A stretch of DNA of 64,000 bases from Alcanivorax quisquiliarum (GCF_023051175.1 NZ_JALKII010000006.1:62001-126000), one strand, 5' to 3'; shown: positions 48,004 through 58,792, counted from the first letter of the stretch. The notes: generated by a model from the letters alone, not told the origin. Numbers and translations are program-made.

Positions 48004-50906
48004 GGCAGGGCTCCTTTTCGGTTGTTGTCGGCGGCGCCTTCACTGGCCTTCAATGTGAGCCAGGTGCGATGGCTGCGCACCGACTGGTGCCCCAGCGCAA
48101 TCAGCATCAACACAGTAGCGCCGACCACCAGCAGGAACACGCCCAGATCGAACAGGAAAGCACTGGGCAGCGGCACCTCACCCAGCAGCGGCAGCACCGG
48201 ATGTGGCGAGTGGCTGGTCAGGAACGGGAACCCGAACACCCAGGCGCCCAGGCCGGTGAACAGCGCCAGCAGCAGGCCGCTGCCGATCCATATGTGCGGC
48301 CGGATGGGCAGGTTTTCTTCCACCCAGACGGTGCCGCCGACCATGTATTGCAGGATGATCGCCACCGACATCACCAGCCCGGCGACAAAGCCGCCACCCG
48401 GCAGGTTGTGGCCGCGCATGAACAGATAAATCGCCATCACCATCAACACCGGCATCAGCGCACGCATGAACAGGCCCGGCACCATCGTGTCGCCGCGCAA
48501 GGCATCCTCGGCCGGTGTATAAGTATCCGGGTCGTCTTTTTGTTGTGGGAGAAGAATGCTTTCCGGTGCCGGACGAAAGCGGCGCAGCAAGGCATATACC
48601 GTGAGCGCAACAATCCCCAGCACGGCGATTTCCCCCAGCGTATCGAAGCCACGGAAATCCACCAGAATCACATTCACCACGTTGGTGCCGCCGCCCTCGG
48701 GCAGTGCCCGTTGCAGGAAGAATTCGGCAATGCTGTCGCCGGTTTCCCGCGTCAGCACCAGATAGGCCAACAGCGCCATGCCGCCACCCGTGGCGAGCGC
48801 GATCAGAAAATCTCTGAAGCGGCGCACACGATCCCGCAGGGAGGCGCGGATGCCCAGCTCCTGCGGCTCCAGCCGCCGCGGCAGCCAGCGCAGCCCGAGC
48901 AGAATCAGCACCGTGGTCACCACTTCCACCGCCAGTTGCGTCAGCGCCAGATCGGGCGCGGAGAACCAGGCGAAGGTCACGCACGTTACCAGCCCGGCGC
49001 CACCGAGCAGCGCGAGTGCCGCAAGGCGATGGTATTTCGCCTGATAGGCAGCCGCTACGGCACACACACCGCCGATCAGCCACAACATGGCAAAGGCCGG
49101 ATCAATCGCGATCGGCAGCTCGCGAAAATTGGCCACGCCCCGCAAGGAGGGCAGCAACCCGGCCACCAGTGCCGCCAGCACCAGCCACATGAGCTGTACC
49201 TGCAACCGGCGGCTGGTCAGCCGGCGATTGATGCGCCCGGCCAGTGCGGTCAGCCCCATCAGCACTCGCTCGAAGCCGCGCTGGCCATCAAACCGATGCA
49301 GCAACGGCACTTTTTCGAGCGTATTGATGGGGCGAAAACGTTCCAGTAACCCGTATACCAGCACGCCGCCCCCGAGCGCGATCAGGCTCATTATCAATGG
49401 CAGGTTAAACCCGTGCCACACGGACAAACTGTAATCCGGCGTGGCATCGCCCAGCACCGACACCACCGCCAGATGCAACGGTGCGCCAACCGTGAGTGCG
49501 GGCAGCACCCCCACCACCAGGCACACTAGCACCAGCAACTCGATCGGCAGGCGCATCCAGTGCGGCGGCTCGTGCGGCGTGCGCGGCAGCTCCGGCGACA
49601 GCGTGCCGAAAAACAGCTGGTGGATGAAACGCAGCGAATAAATCACCGTGAACAAAGCCGCCAGCGTTGCCAACAGCGGCAGGCCCCAGTTCAGCCCGCC
49701 GCTGACTTGCACTGTTTCGGCGAAAAACATTTCCTTGGAAAGAAAACCGTTCAGCAGCGGCACGCCCGCCATGGCACCGGCCGCCACCATTGCCAGCGAA
49801 GCGGTGATCGGCATGGATCGCCACAGGCCGCCGAGCAGGCGCAGATCCCGGGTGCCGGTTTCGTGATCGATGATGCCCGCCGCCATGAACAATGACGCCT
49901 TGAAGGTGGCATGGTTGAGAATGTGGAAGATGGCCGCGCCGGCGGCAAGCGGTGTGCCGATGCCCAGTAGCAGCGTAATCAAGCCAAGGTGGCTGATGGT
50001 GGAGTACGCCAGCAGCCCCTTGAGGTCGTGCTGGAAGATGGCAAGAAACGAACCGATCACCAGGGTTGCCAGCCCGGCTCCGCCGATAATGAGCGACCAG
50101 GCTTCGGTGCCCGCCAGCACCGGCCAGAAACGCACCAGTAGAAATACGCCAGCCTTCACCATCGTCGCCGAGTGCAGGTAAGCCGAAACCGGCGTCGGTG
50201 CCGCCATCGCACGGGGCAGCCAGAAGTGGAACGGGAACTGCGCACTTTTGGTCAGCGCGCCCAGCGCCACCAGGCCGAGAATCCAGTGATAGCTGCTGTG
50301 GGCTCGCACCAGATCACCCGCCGCCAGCACATCATCCAGCTCGTAGCTGCCCACCACCTGGCCGAGAATCACCATGCCGGCAAACAGCGCCAGGCCGCCA
50401 GTGGCGGTGACGGTAAACGCCATGCGGGCACCACGGCGAGCATCGGCACGGTGATGCCAGTAACCGATCAGCATGAACGAGGTGAGGCTGGTCAGTTCCC
50501 AGAACAGCACCAGCTGAATCAGATTGCCGGAGAGCACCACACCGAGCATGGCGCCCATGAACGCGAGCAGAAACGAAAAGAAGCGCGGCACCGGATCTTC
50601 CGGCGACATGTAATAGCGGGCATAAAGCACCACCAGCACACCGATGCCGGACACCAGCAGCGAGAACAGCCAGGCAAAGGCATCCATTCTGAAGGAGAGA
50701 TCGAGGCCGTACTCCGGCGCCCAGGCCAGCTGATAACGCACCACCTCGCCTTCGGAGATAACGCCGAGATGTGACAACGACAACGCTACGCAGGCGAGCG
50801 CTATCAACCCGGCGAGCCAGGCTTCCCAGTTACGGGCGTTGGCCGGCAACAGCGCCGCCAGACAGCTACCAATGAAGGGCAAAAGTACGATCAGAACCAG
50901 CGACAT
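47994..50906 (-). CDS. mnhA: Mrp-type Na+/H+ antiporter fused subunits A and B
   Basis: 970 residues from ATG 50906 (MSLVLIVLLPFIGSCLAALL). An MrpA part (NuoL-like, HSATMVKAGVFLLVRFWPVL) of about 780 residues continues into an MrpB-like end (RALMPVLMVMAIYLFMRGHNLPGGGFVAGLV). The fused A/B form is usual in proteobacterial group 2 (Pha-type) operons. The six-gene operon exports Na+ in exchange for H+ and supports salt and alkaline tolerance, fitting a marine habitat. Confidence 0.93.
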   Translation of the reverse strand: MSLVLIVLLPFIGSCLAALLPANARNWEAWLAGLIALACVALSLSHLGVISEGEVVRYQLAWAPEYGLDLSFRMDAFAWLFSLLVSGIGVLVVLYARYYMSPEDPVPRFFSFLLAFMGAMLGVVLSGNLIQLVLFWELTSLTSFMLIGYWHHRADARRGARMAFTVTATGGLALFAGMVILGQVVGSYELDDVLAAGDLVRAHSSYHWILGLVALGALTKSAQFPFHFWLPRAMAAPTPVSAYLHSATMVKAGVFLLVRFWPVLAGTEAWSLIIGGAGLATLVIGSFLAIFQHDLKGLLAYSTISHLGLITLLLGIGTPLAAGAAIFHILNHATFKASLFMAAGIIDHETGTRDLRLLGGLWRSMPITASLAMVAAGAMAGVPLLNGFLSKEMFFAETVQVSGGLNWGLPLLATLAALFTVIYSLRFIHQLFFGTLSPELPRTPHEPPHWMRLPIELLVLVCLVVGVLPALTVGAPLHLAVVSVLGDATPDYSLSVWHGFNLPLIMSLIALGGGVLVYGLLERFRPINTLEKVPLLHRFDGQRGFERVLMGLTALAGRINRRLTSRRLQVQLMWLVLAALVAGLLPSLRGVANFRELPIAIDPAFAMLWLIGGVCAVAAAYQAKYHRLAALALLGGAGLVTCVTFAWFSAPDLALTQLAVEVVTTVLILLGLRWLPRRLEPQELGIRASLRDRVRRFRDFLIALATGGGMALLAYLVLTRETGDSIAEFFLQRALPEGGGTNVVNVILVDFRGFDTLGEIAVLGIVALTVYALLRRFRPAPESILLPQQKDDPDTYTPAEDALRGDTMVPGLFMRALMPVLMVMAIYLFMRGHNLPGGGFVAGLVMSVAIILQYMVGGTVWVEENLPIRPHIWIGSGLLLALFTGLGAWVFGFPFLTSHSPHPVLPLLGEVPLPSAFLFDLGVFLLVVGATVLMLIALGHQSVRSHRTWLTLKASEGAADNNRKGALPWN

Positions 50907-51285
50907 TCGGCCTCTCTCTGCTTTTCGGCAGCACACCGTTTGGCGCAACTACCAGACAACGGGATTTCCACACCCTCGGCACCAGCACCCCCTGTTCCAG
51001 GCGAGGGAGCCTACGGTTGTCTGTTCACATGTCGGATGGTGGGTCTGCGTGACCCTTTCAGCGGGTAGCCCCGAAGCCCCATGCCGCCAAGGCATATGGG
51101 CGCGCGCGACGCGCGACAAAAGAAATAGCGGGCGAACCCGTCATCCGCAAGCCGGTGATTGATTCATATCATGACGGCCTGCGGGAAACGATGCCTGCGC
51201 ACTTTATCGCATATAACGCTATCGCACAAAGGGGAATTTTTTAATACATATTTAATCTTTAACAGCCGGAGCTAGCCCGGTAAAA
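50907..51285. other. Spacer upstream of the antiporter operon
   Basis: About 380 bases between mnhA and the dnaJ terminator, without a convincing gene. The A+T-rich stretch near 51225-51260 (TTTTTTAATACATATTTAAT) may hold the antiporter promoter or leader. No other signal seen. Confidence 0.5.
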
Positions 51286-51313
51286 GCACGACGGCGCCCT
51301 CTGGCGCCGTCGT
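51282..51313 (-). terminator. Terminator of dnaJ
   Basis: ACGACGGCGCC (51288-51298) pairs perfectly with GGCGCCGTCGT (51303-51313), loop CTCT. Read on the minus strand it is followed by GCTTTTACC. It lies 25 bases past the dnaJ stop. Confidence 0.88.
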
Positions 51314-51337
51314 TGAGCATGGCTCTTGCTGGCCGGC

Positions 51338-52465
51338 TCACAGCCCGTCGAAGAACCGTTTCACGCCTTCGAACCAGCTTGTGTTGCGCGGGTTGTGGCG
51401 CTTGCCGCCCTTCTCCAGCGATGCCTGGAACTGGCGCAGCAGATCCTTCTGCTCGCTGGTCAGGCTGACCGGCGTTTCGATCACCACCCGGCACAGCAGA
51501 TCGCCAGGCGGGCCACCACGCACCGAGGTCACGCCCTTGCCGCGCAACCGGAACAGCTTGCCGGTCTGTGTCTCGGGCGGCACTTTCAATTTCACCTTGC
51601 CGCTGAGGGTCGGCACTTCCAGCTCGCCGCCAAGGGTGGCATCGACAAATGCCAACGGCACTTCGCAATACAGATCGGTGCCGTCACGCTGGAAGATATC
51701 GTGCTCGCGCACGCTCACTTGCACATACAGATCGCCCGCCGGCGCGCCATTGGCACCGGCCTCGCCTTCCCCTGCCAGACGAATGCGATCACCGGTATCG
51801 ACACCCGCCGGAATCTTCACCGACAACGTCTTGGTGGATTGCACGCGCCCCTGGCCATGGCAACTGCCACAGGGGTTGCGAATCACCTGGCCGTTGCCGC
51901 CGCACGCCGGGCACGGCTGCTGCACGGTGAAAAAACCCTGCTGCATGCGCACCTGGCCCATGCCACCACAGGTGGTACACGTGACCGGCTTTTCGCCATT
52001 CTTCGCGCCGCTGCCGTGACAGGTATCGCACGCGGCCCAGGTGGGCACGCGAATCTTTTCTTCGGTGCCACGCACCGCTTGTTCAAGCGTGAGCTCCAGC
52101 GTGTAGCGCAGGTCTGCGCCACGGGCTGGCCCCCGGCGCCGGCCACCTGCACCGCCACCGAAAATATCGCCAAAAATATCGCCAAAGATATCCGAGAAGC
52201 CGGCGCCTGCTGCACCGCCACCGCCAAAGCCACCCTGATTGTTGACGCCGGCGTGGCCGAACTGATCGTACGCGGCACGCTTCTCGGTGTCGGAAAGCAC
52301 TTCATAGGCTTCTTTGGCTTCCTTGAAGTTTTCCTCTGCCACCTCATCGCCCGGGTTGCGATCCGGATGATATTTCATGGCCAACCGCCGGTAGGCTTTC
52401 TTGATGTCCTGTGCGTCGGCATTGCGTTCGACGCCCAGCACTTCGTAGTAATCCCGCTTTGACAT
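51338..52465 (-). CDS. dnaJ: Chaperone DnaJ
   Basis: 375 residues from ATG 52465 ([15 protein letters not shown]). J domain with HPD (YHPDRNPGD), G/F-rich region ([12 protein letters not shown]...[12 protein letters not shown]), four zinc motifs [24 protein letters not shown] and CGSCHGQG, and C-terminal client domains. Stimulates DnaK ATPase. Located 206 bases behind dnaK. Confidence 0.98.
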   Translation of the reverse strand: MSKRDYYEVLGVERNADAQDIKKAYRRLAMKYHPDRNPGDEVAEENFKEAKEAYEVLSDTEKRAAYDQFGHAGVNNQGGFGGGGAAGAGFSDIFGDIFGDIFGGGAGGRRRGPARGADLRYTLELTLEQAVRGTEEKIRVPTWAACDTCHGSGAKNGEKPVTCTTCGGMGQVRMQQGFFTVQQPCPACGGNGQVIRNPCGSCHGQGRVQSTKTLSVKIPAGVDTGDRIRLAGEGEAGANGAPAGDLYVQVSVREHDIFQRDGTDLYCEVPLAFVDATLGGELEVPTLSGKVKLKVPPETQTGKLFRLRGKGVTSVRGGPPGDLLCRVVIETPVSLTSEQKDLLRQFQASLEKGGKRHNPRNTSWFEGVKRFFDGL

Positions 52466-52485
52466 GGTTGAGCCTTCGTTGCTTT

Positions 52486-52516
52486 CGTTGTCTGCGTTGT
52501 CTGCGTTCGTTGTCTG
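52486..52516. repeat. Short tandem CGTTGTCTG repeat in the dnaK-dnaJ spacer
   Basis: CGTTGTCTG occurs at 52486-52494, 52495-52503 and 52508-52516, the last after an inserted CGTT. Upstream of the dnaJ start. A separate palindrome CGCCGGGCAATGCCCGGCG lies at about 52620-52640 and may be a processing or attenuation hairpin; it has no T run. Confidence 0.7.
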
Positions 52517-52671
52517 CGCTGTTCGCGCCACTTCGCCAAACGACTACCGACAGCCACCGGATATCACGCCATGATTGCCGGCATCTGCGCTCCCCGGCGA
52601 GCACCGCCCAGACGGCTTGACGCCGGGCAATGCCCGGCGCCACGCGTCCGCTGCGCTGTTTTCGGCACCGC

Positions 52672-54594
52672 TTATTTCTTGTCGGTGTCGTCGTTCACTT
52701 CTTCGTATTCGGCGTCCACGACATCGCTGTCCTGATCGCCAGCGGCTTGCCCGCCCTCGGCGCCCCCCTGCTGCTGGGCCGCCTCGGTATACAAACGCTG
52801 CGCCAGAGTGCCGGATGCTTCGGTAAGCGCTTTCGTTTTCGCTTCGATGGCTTCCTTGTCATTGCCCTGCAATACGGCTTCCAGCTCGGAGATGGCAGTG
52901 TTGATGGCTGCTTTCTCGTCATCGGTGGCCTTGTCGCCGGCTTCTTCCAGCGTCTTGCGTGTGGCGTGAATCAGGTGATCGCCCTGGTTGCGCGCCTGCA
53001 CCAGCTCTTCGAATTTCTTGTCTTCGTCCGCGTGTGCTTCGGCATCGCGCACCATCTGTTCGATCTCTTCATCCGAGAGCCCGGAAGAGGCTTTCACCTG
53101 AATCGATTGCTCCTTGCCGGTGGCCTTGTCTTTCGCGCTCACGTGCAGAATACCGTTGGCGTCGATATCGAAGGTCACTTCGATCTGCGGCACACCGCGC
53201 GCCGCCGGCGGGATGCCTTCCAGGTTGAACTGGCCCAGCGACTTGTTCTGCGCCGCCTGCTTGCGCTCACCCTGGAGCACGTGCACCGTTACCGCCGATT
53301 GATTGTCATCTGCGGTGGAGAAGACCTGCGATGCCTTGGTCGGAATCGTGGTGTTCTTCTCGATGATCGGAGTCATCACGCCGCCCATGGTTTCGATACC
53401 CAGCGTCAGCGGGGTCACGTCCAGCAGCAGCACGTCTGTCACATCACCCGACAACACTGCACCCTGAATCGCGGCACCGATAGCGACGGCTTCATCCGGG
53501 TTGACGTCCTTGCGCGGCTCTTTGCCGAAGAACTCGGCCACTTTGCGCTGCACCAGCGGCATCCGCGTCTGGCCACCCACCAGAATCACATCGGTGACGC
53601 CCGACGCCTGCAGGCCGGCATCTTTCAGTGCGATGCGGCACGGCTCCAGCGAACGGCTGACCAGCTCTTCCACCAGCGATTCGAGCTTGGCTCGGGTTAC
53701 CTTGACCACCAGGTGCTTCGGCCCGGTGGCGTCTGCGGTGATATACGGCAGGTTCACTTCGGTGTGCTCACCGGAGGACAGCTCGATCTTGGCTTTTTCG
53801 GCTGCCTCTTTCAGGCGCTGCATGGCCAGCGGATCGCCGCCCAGATCAATGCCGGAATCCTTCTTGAATTCGGCTGCCAGGAAATTGATCAGTGCCAGGT
53901 CAAAATCTTCACCACCGAGGAAGGTGTCGCCGTTGGTGGCCAGCACTTCGAACTGATGCTCGCCATCCACTTCTGCGATCTCGATGATAGAGACGTCGAA
54001 GGTACCGCCGCCCAGGTCATACACGGCAATGGTGCGCTCGCCGCCTTTCTTGTCCATGCCATAGGCCAGCGCGGCAGCGGTCGGCTCGTTGATGATCCGC
54101 TTCACATCCAGCCCGGCAATACGGCCGGCATCTTTGGTGGCCTGACGCTGGGCATCGTTGAAGTACGCCGGAACGGTAATCACCGCCTCGCTCACCGACT
54201 CGCCAAGATAATCCTCAGCGGTCTTTTTCATCTTCATCAGCACTTGCGCAGAGATCTGCGGGGGCGCCAGCTTCTCGCCCTTGATTTCAACCCAGGCGTC
54301 GCCGTTGTCCGCCTCGGCAATCTTGTAAGGCACCATCTTGATGTCTTTTTGCACCACGTCGTCCTTGAAACGACGGCCGATCAGGCGCTTTACCGCGAAC
54401 ACGGTGTTGGTCGGGTTGGTCACCGCCTGCCGCTTGGCAGACTGGCCGACCAGCGTCTCTTCGTCTGTATAGGCGATCACCGACGGCGTAGTACGGCCGC
54501 CTTCGCTATTCTCGATCACCTTGGCCTTGTCGCCCTCCATGATGGCGACACAGGAGTTCGTGGTACCCAGGTCAATACCGATTATCTTGGCCAT
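52672..54594 (-). CDS. dnaK: Chaperone DnaK (Hsp70)
   Basis: 640 residues from ATG 54594 ([19 protein letters not shown]). Conserved phosphate loops [15 protein letters not shown] and [14 protein letters not shown], a substrate domain and C-terminal acidic tail ending [10 protein letters not shown]. Central heat-shock chaperone; partner genes grpE and dnaJ flank it. Confidence 0.99.
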   Translation of the reverse strand: MAKIIGIDLGTTNSCVAIMEGDKAKVIENSEGGRTTPSVIAYTDEETLVGQSAKRQAVTNPTNTVFAVKRLIGRRFKDDVVQKDIKMVPYKIAEADNGDAWVEIKGEKLAPPQISAQVLMKMKKTAEDYLGESVSEAVITVPAYFNDAQRQATKDAGRIAGLDVKRIINEPTAAALAYGMDKKGGERTIAVYDLGGGTFDVSIIEIAEVDGEHQFEVLATNGDTFLGGEDFDLALINFLAAEFKKDSGIDLGGDPLAMQRLKEAAEKAKIELSSGEHTEVNLPYITADATGPKHLVVKVTRAKLESLVEELVSRSLEPCRIALKDAGLQASGVTDVILVGGQTRMPLVQRKVAEFFGKEPRKDVNPDEAVAIGAAIQGAVLSGDVTDVLLLDVTPLTLGIETMGGVMTPIIEKNTTIPTKASQVFSTADDNQSAVTVHVLQGERKQAAQNKSLGQFNLEGIPPAARGVPQIEVTFDIDANGILHVSAKDKATGKEQSIQVKASSGLSDEEIEQMVRDAEAHADEDKKFEELVQARNQGDHLIHATRKTLEEAGDKATDDEKAAINTAISELEAVLQGNDKEAIEAKTKALTEASGTLAQRLYTEAAQQQGGAEGGQAAGDQDSDVVDAEYEEVNDDTDKK

Positions 54595-54701
54595 AACTCT
54601 CTTTCTCCTTGCACATCGTGGCGACCCCCTCAGGCAGCCTGCCACGACTGAACTGTTTGATTGGCTATATTGTGGTCATCCACTGCGTTTCAAGAGGCGC
54701 G

Positions 54702-55325
54702 TCAGGCTTTTGCCACGACAACGCGCGCCGGGCGCAGCAGCCGGCCGTTGAGCGCGTAACCTTTTTCCAGCACTTCAATGACGCTGTTGGGCTCCGCATC
54801 GGGGCTCGGCACCATCGCCATGGCTTCATGCAGATCAGGATTGAACGGCTGCCCCGGCGGATTGATCTGCTCGATATTGAAGCGGCCGAACACATCCAGC
54901 AGCAGCTTGAGTGTCAGCTCCAGCCCCTCGCGCGCCGGCGCCTGAGCCTCGTCTTCCGCATTCAGCGCGGCCAGGCCACGCTCCAGCGAATCCGCCACAC
55001 TGATGATCTCGCCGGCAAACTTCTCGACGGCAAACTTGTGGGCATTGGCAACCTCGCGCTCCATGCGGCGGCGCATGTTCTGGATTTCGGCCTGGGCGCG
55101 CAAATCGGCCTCCGCCAGCGCCTTGCGCGTCTGTGCCAATTCCTCGCTCAGCTGCGCCAGCTGTTCCTCGGCACCGGGGCCTTTGTCAGCGCCCTCGTCA
55201 CCGCCTTCGGCAGCCGCCTCTGCTGCCACATCCGCCGCCTCGTCCATCGCGGCCTGCGCGCTCTGATTCAGATCCTCTGTCGGCTCGTTGCCCGGAATGT
55301 CGCGTGATTTGTCCTGCTCACTCAT
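54702..55325 (-). CDS. grpE: Nucleotide-exchange factor GrpE
   Basis: 207 residues from ATG 55325, which has GGAG 7 bases upstream; an in-frame ATG at 55343 lacks such a site. Acidic N-terminus, long helix (LAQLSEELAQTRKALAEADLRAQAEIQNMRRRMERE) and C-terminal beta domain (NPDLHEAMAMVPSPDAEPNSVIEVLEKGYALNGRLLRPARVVVAK). Releases ADP from DnaK. A sigma-32-like promoter lies upstream. Confidence 0.97.
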   Translation of the reverse strand: MSEQDKSRDIPGNEPTEDLNQSAQAAMDEAADVAAEAAAEGGDEGADKGPGAEEQLAQLSEELAQTRKALAEADLRAQAEIQNMRRRMEREVANAHKFAVEKFAGEIISVADSLERGLAALNAEDEAQAPAREGLELTLKLLLDVFGRFNIEQINPPGQPFNPDLHEAMAMVPSPDAEPNSVIEVLEKGYALNGRLLRPARVVVAKA

Positions 55326-55386
55326 GTCTTGCTCCGAGGTCATCAGGCGGGCACGAGGCGGCCCGCCATTTGGAAAGGTGGCAAAG

Positions 55387-55414
55387 ATATGGGAATCAAG
55401 GTGCCGTATTCAAG
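55387..55414 (-). promoter_or_regulatory. Sigma-32-type heat-shock promoter of grpE
   Basis: On the minus strand CTTGAA (55414-55409) and CCCATAT (55393-55387) are 15 bases apart, fitting the heat-shock consensus CTTGAA ... CCCCAT. It sits between hrcA and grpE, so grpE-dnaK-dnaJ may be induced by heat independently of hrcA. Confidence 0.7.
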
Positions 55415-55430
55415 GCCGGAGCGCCCGGTT

Positions 55431-56480
55431 TCAGAGCTTTCCGAGCGTGGCAGAGAGGATGCGGGCGGTTATATCGACCGTGGGAATGACCTTTTCGTAG
55501 TCCATCCGGGTAGGGCCGACCACGGCCAGCACGCCGACCGTACCACTATTGGCCTGATACGGCGCAGAGACCAGCGAGCACTCGTCGAACACCTGATAAC
55601 CGGCCTCGCTGCCAATGAAAATCTGCACCCCTTCGGCGTGCACGCACCGCTCCAGCAGATGCAGGATATCGCGCTTGTGATTGAAGGCATCGAACAGATC
55701 TCGCATCCGATCGAGGTTATCGGCCTGCGCCATGCCCAGCAGATTGGCTTCGCCGGACACCACATAATCGCCTGCATCGCCGTCCTGTTGCAGCGCCTTG
55801 GCGGCCACATCCATGGTGGTCTGCATCAGCGCATCCATCTGATCCTTGTCGGTGCGCATGGTGGAGAGCAGCCCGTCGCAGATATCGTCCAGATCGCAGC
55901 CTGCATAGGTGCGGTTGATATAATTGGCCGCCTGCTTCAGCTCGCCCTCGGAATATTCCCGCTCCGTATGAATGACGCGGTTCTGCACTTCGGCACGATT
56001 CACCACCAGCACCACCAGCACACGCCGATCCGCCAGCGGCAAGAATTCCACCTGGCGCAGCGTGACAACCTCACGGCGCGGCACCACCACCACGCCCGCC
56101 ATCCGCGTCAGCTCCGCCAGCGCCCGCGAGGCGCGCATCACCAGCTCCTGCGGGGATTGATCCACATCCAGCAGCTGCTCCAGCTCCTGCCGCAACACAC
56201 CAGCATGGGGCTGGTTCATGGGCGCCGAACGCAGCAACGCATCCACATACATGCGATAGCCCAGATCAGTCGGCACCCGGCCGGCGGAGGTATGCGGGCT
56301 ATACAGCACCCCGATATCCTCAAGCTCCGCCATCACATTGCGGATCGTCGCCGGGCTGACCGGTAACGAGCCGGACGCCGCCAGCGTTTTCGAACCCACG
56401 GGCTGCCCATCGCGGATATGACGTTCCACGAGAGCCATCAACAGACGCTGCTTGCGTTCATTCAATTGGTAACGAGGCAT
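55431..56480 (-). CDS. hrcA: Heat-inducible transcription repressor HrcA
   Basis: 349 residues. N-terminal winged helix (NERKQRLLMALVERHIRDGQPVGSKTLAASGSLPVSPATIRNVMAELEDIGVL), then the regulatory GAF-like part (VPRREVVTLRQVEFLPLADRRVLVVLVV). HrcA normally binds the CIRCE operator; I do not see a CIRCE inverted repeat (TTAGCACTC-N9-GAGTGCTAA) in the heat-shock cluster here. A gap of 105 bases separates it from the grpE start. Confidence 0.95.
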   Translation of the reverse strand: MPRYQLNERKQRLLMALVERHIRDGQPVGSKTLAASGSLPVSPATIRNVMAELEDIGVLYSPHTSAGRVPTDLGYRMYVDALLRSAPMNQPHAGVLRQELEQLLDVDQSPQELVMRASRALAELTRMAGVVVVPRREVVTLRQVEFLPLADRRVLVVLVVNRAEVQNRVIHTEREYSEGELKQAANYINRTYAGCDLDDICDGLLSTMRTDKDQMDALMQTTMDVAAKALQQDGDAGDYVVSGEANLLGMAQADNLDRMRDLFDAFNHKRDILHLLERCVHAEGVQIFIGSEAGYQVFDECSLVSAPYQANSGTVGVLAVVGPTRMDYEKVIPTVDITARILSATLGKL

Positions 56481-56695
56481 AGCTTATATATTGGGGGGTA
56501 CCGCCATATTTACAAACTCTGTTATAGCCAAGCTGGCGCTTCTCCACAACGGCACCGGGGCTTATCAAGCGGCTGCGATTTCCTTATTATTCGGTCAACT
56601 GACCTTACGGACAGTGGCAGTACCCTGCTAAAGTGCATGCCATGCCGGTTTACTGGCCCGGCTCTTCAGCCATACAGCCCATGCAAGAGGCGCCC

Positions 56696-58360
56696 ATGCT
56701 CACCCATCTCAGCGTGCAGAATTTTGCCACGGTCGACAGCCTGGAACTGGAACCCGGCAGCGGCCTGACGGTCGTGACGGGGGAAACCGGGGCCGGCAAA
56801 TCGATCATTATCGATGCCCTGGGGCTGGCACTGGGCGAGCGTGCCGACAGCGCTGTGGTGCGCGCCGATGCCGAACGCGCCGAGGTGCAGGCGATGTTCG
56901 ATCTGCGCCAGTTGCCCGCCGCCCGCGCCTGGCTGGCCGAGCGCGAGCTGGACGATGGCGACGACTGCATGTTGCGCCGCACCGTGCGCGCCGACGGCCG
57001 TTCCCGCGCCTGGATCAACGGCAGCCCCATGCCGGTGCAGGCCGTGCGCGAGCTGGGCGAGATGCTGATCAGCATTCACAGCCAGCACGAGCATCAGGCG
57101 CTGCTGCGCCGCGACGTGCACCGTAGCCTGCTCGACAGCTATGCGGCCGCCGGCGAGCTTGCCGCTGCTGTGCGTGAGCACTGGCGAACCTGGCAAGCCG
57201 CACGCCGCACGCTCGACGAGAGCCTGGCCCAGGCCCGCGAGCAGCACGAGCGAGAAGAACTGCTGCGCTTCCAGATGGAAGAACTCGACGCGCTGGCGCT
57301 GGGCGAAGACGAACTGGCCGCCCTGGAAGCTGAGCAAAAACGCCTCGGCCATGCCGACACCTTGATCCGCCTGTGCCAGCAAAGCCTGAGCCTGCTGTTC
57401 GAGCAGGAGGAAGGCACCATCAATGACCAACTTGGCCAGGCGCTGAACTGGCTCGGCGACGCCAGCCATGATGATCCGGCGCTGGGGAGCGTGTTCAGCG
57501 CAGTAGAATCCGCGCGGCTGCAAGTCGAAGCCGCCGCCGACGACCTGCGCCATTACCTTGATCGCCTGGAGATCGACCCTGAGCGGCTGGTACAGGTGGA
57601 AGAGCGCCTCAGCCAGGCCTATTCACTGGCCCGCAAACATCGCGTGCGCCCGGAAGAGCTGTACCAGCGGCACCAGCAGCTGCGCGAAGAAGCGCACACG
57701 CTGGCCCACTACGACGAACATCTCGCCGCGCTCGAAGCAGCCGAAAAAACCGCCCATGACGCCTACGACACCGCCGCCCGCGCACTGGGCGAGCGCCGCC
57801 GCAGCAAGGCTGGCGAGCTGGGCAACGGCGTGATCCAGCACCTGGCGGCGCTGGGCATGCGCGGGGCACGGCTGGAAGTCTCGCTGACACCCTGCACCCC
57901 TGGCCCGGATGGCCTGGAAACCATCGAATTCCTGTTCACCGCCAACCCCGGCCAGCCGTTGCGGCCGCTGGCAAAAGTGGCCTCTGGTGGCGAGCTTTCC
58001 CGTGTCAGCCTCGCCATTCAGGTTATCTGCGCCCGCGTGCTGACCGTGCCCACGCTGGTGTTCGACGAAGTGGATGTGGGCGTCGGCGGCGCGGTGGCGG
58101 AGATTGTCGGCCGGCTGCTGCGCGAGTTGGGCGAGCACGCCCAGGTGCTGTGCATCACCCACCAGCCTCAGGTTGCCGCCCAGGGGCGGGTGCACTGGCA
58201 TGTGCTCAAAAAGCAGAGCAAAACCACCACCCGCACCCGCATCCAGATTCTGGACACCACCGACCGCACCAACGAGCTGGCGCGGATGCTCGGCGGCCTG
58301 GAAATGACCGACTCCACGCTGGCGCATGCTCGGGAGATGCTGGAGAAAGCGCAGGCGTAA
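56696..58360 (+). CDS. recN: DNA repair protein RecN
   Basis: 554 residues from ATG 56696 (AAGAGG 5 bases upstream; MLTHLSVQNFATVDSLELEPG). Walker A GETGAGKS, SMC-like coiled coils (200-370), ABC signature SGGELSRVSLAIQVI and Walker B TLVFDEVDVGVGGAVAEIVG. Double-strand-break repair. E. coli RecN is 553 aa. Divergent from hrcA. Confidence 0.98.
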   Translation: MLTHLSVQNFATVDSLELEPGSGLTVVTGETGAGKSIIIDALGLALGERADSAVVRADAERAEVQAMFDLRQLPAARAWLAERELDDGDDCMLRRTVRADGRSRAWINGSPMPVQAVRELGEMLISIHSQHEHQALLRRDVHRSLLDSYAAAGELAAAVREHWRTWQAARRTLDESLAQAREQHEREELLRFQMEELDALALGEDELAALEAEQKRLGHADTLIRLCQQSLSLLFEQEEGTINDQLGQALNWLGDASHDDPALGSVFSAVESARLQVEAAADDLRHYLDRLEIDPERLVQVEERLSQAYSLARKHRVRPEELYQRHQQLREEAHTLAHYDEHLAALEAAEKTAHDAYDTAARALGERRRSKAGELGNGVIQHLAALGMRGARLEVSLTPCTPGPDGLETIEFLFTANPGQPLRPLAKVASGGELSRVSLAIQVICARVLTVPTLVFDEVDVGVGGAVAEIVGRLLRELGEHAQVLCITHQPQVAAQGRVHWHVLKKQSKTTTRTRIQILDTTDRTNELARMLGGLEMTDSTLAHAREMLEKAQA

Positions 58361-58792
58361 CCACGCCGCTGCCACCATCCCGGCCGCAGGGCCGGGAGTG
58401 TCATTCGCAATGGGTGTGCTGTTGTTTGAACGGCAGCCCGGAGTAGAGCCTGACTTTTAAGAAGCCCCAGCTACAACCGGCTGTAGAAACCCCCGATCAT
58501 GGGAAGCCGCGACTATAGTAGGCGACTATAGAAACCCCGGACCACAGAAAATCCCGGTGATAGAAGACCCTGAATCAGGCCCGGAGTAGTGGCGGAGCGC
58601 GGCGAGATGTGTCTTTCATTGGCCGCTCATTGGCCGTCTGGCCGCCAAGTTTGCCATCACGGTGGCCATGGGGCCTGGGCCGGTGGCGGGGAGCATGGTG
58701 AAGCGCGGGATATCAATCCGGCTGCAAGAGCGGGCACGCCCGGCCCCGACGCAGCGGCTGGCGTGCCCTATCTCAAACTCGGGGCGTGCCCC
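58361..58792. other. Gap between recN and fur with degenerate repeats
   Basis: About 430 bases. Around 58470-58575 a degenerate unit built on TATAGAAACCCCG occurs several times (for example GTAGAAACCCCCGA, CTATAGAAACCCCGG, CACAGAAAATCCCGG), with GACTATA twice and a small CTACA/TGTAG hairpin (58471-58486). No gene seen. Only a weak GC-rich open frame crosses the rest. Confidence 0.5.
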
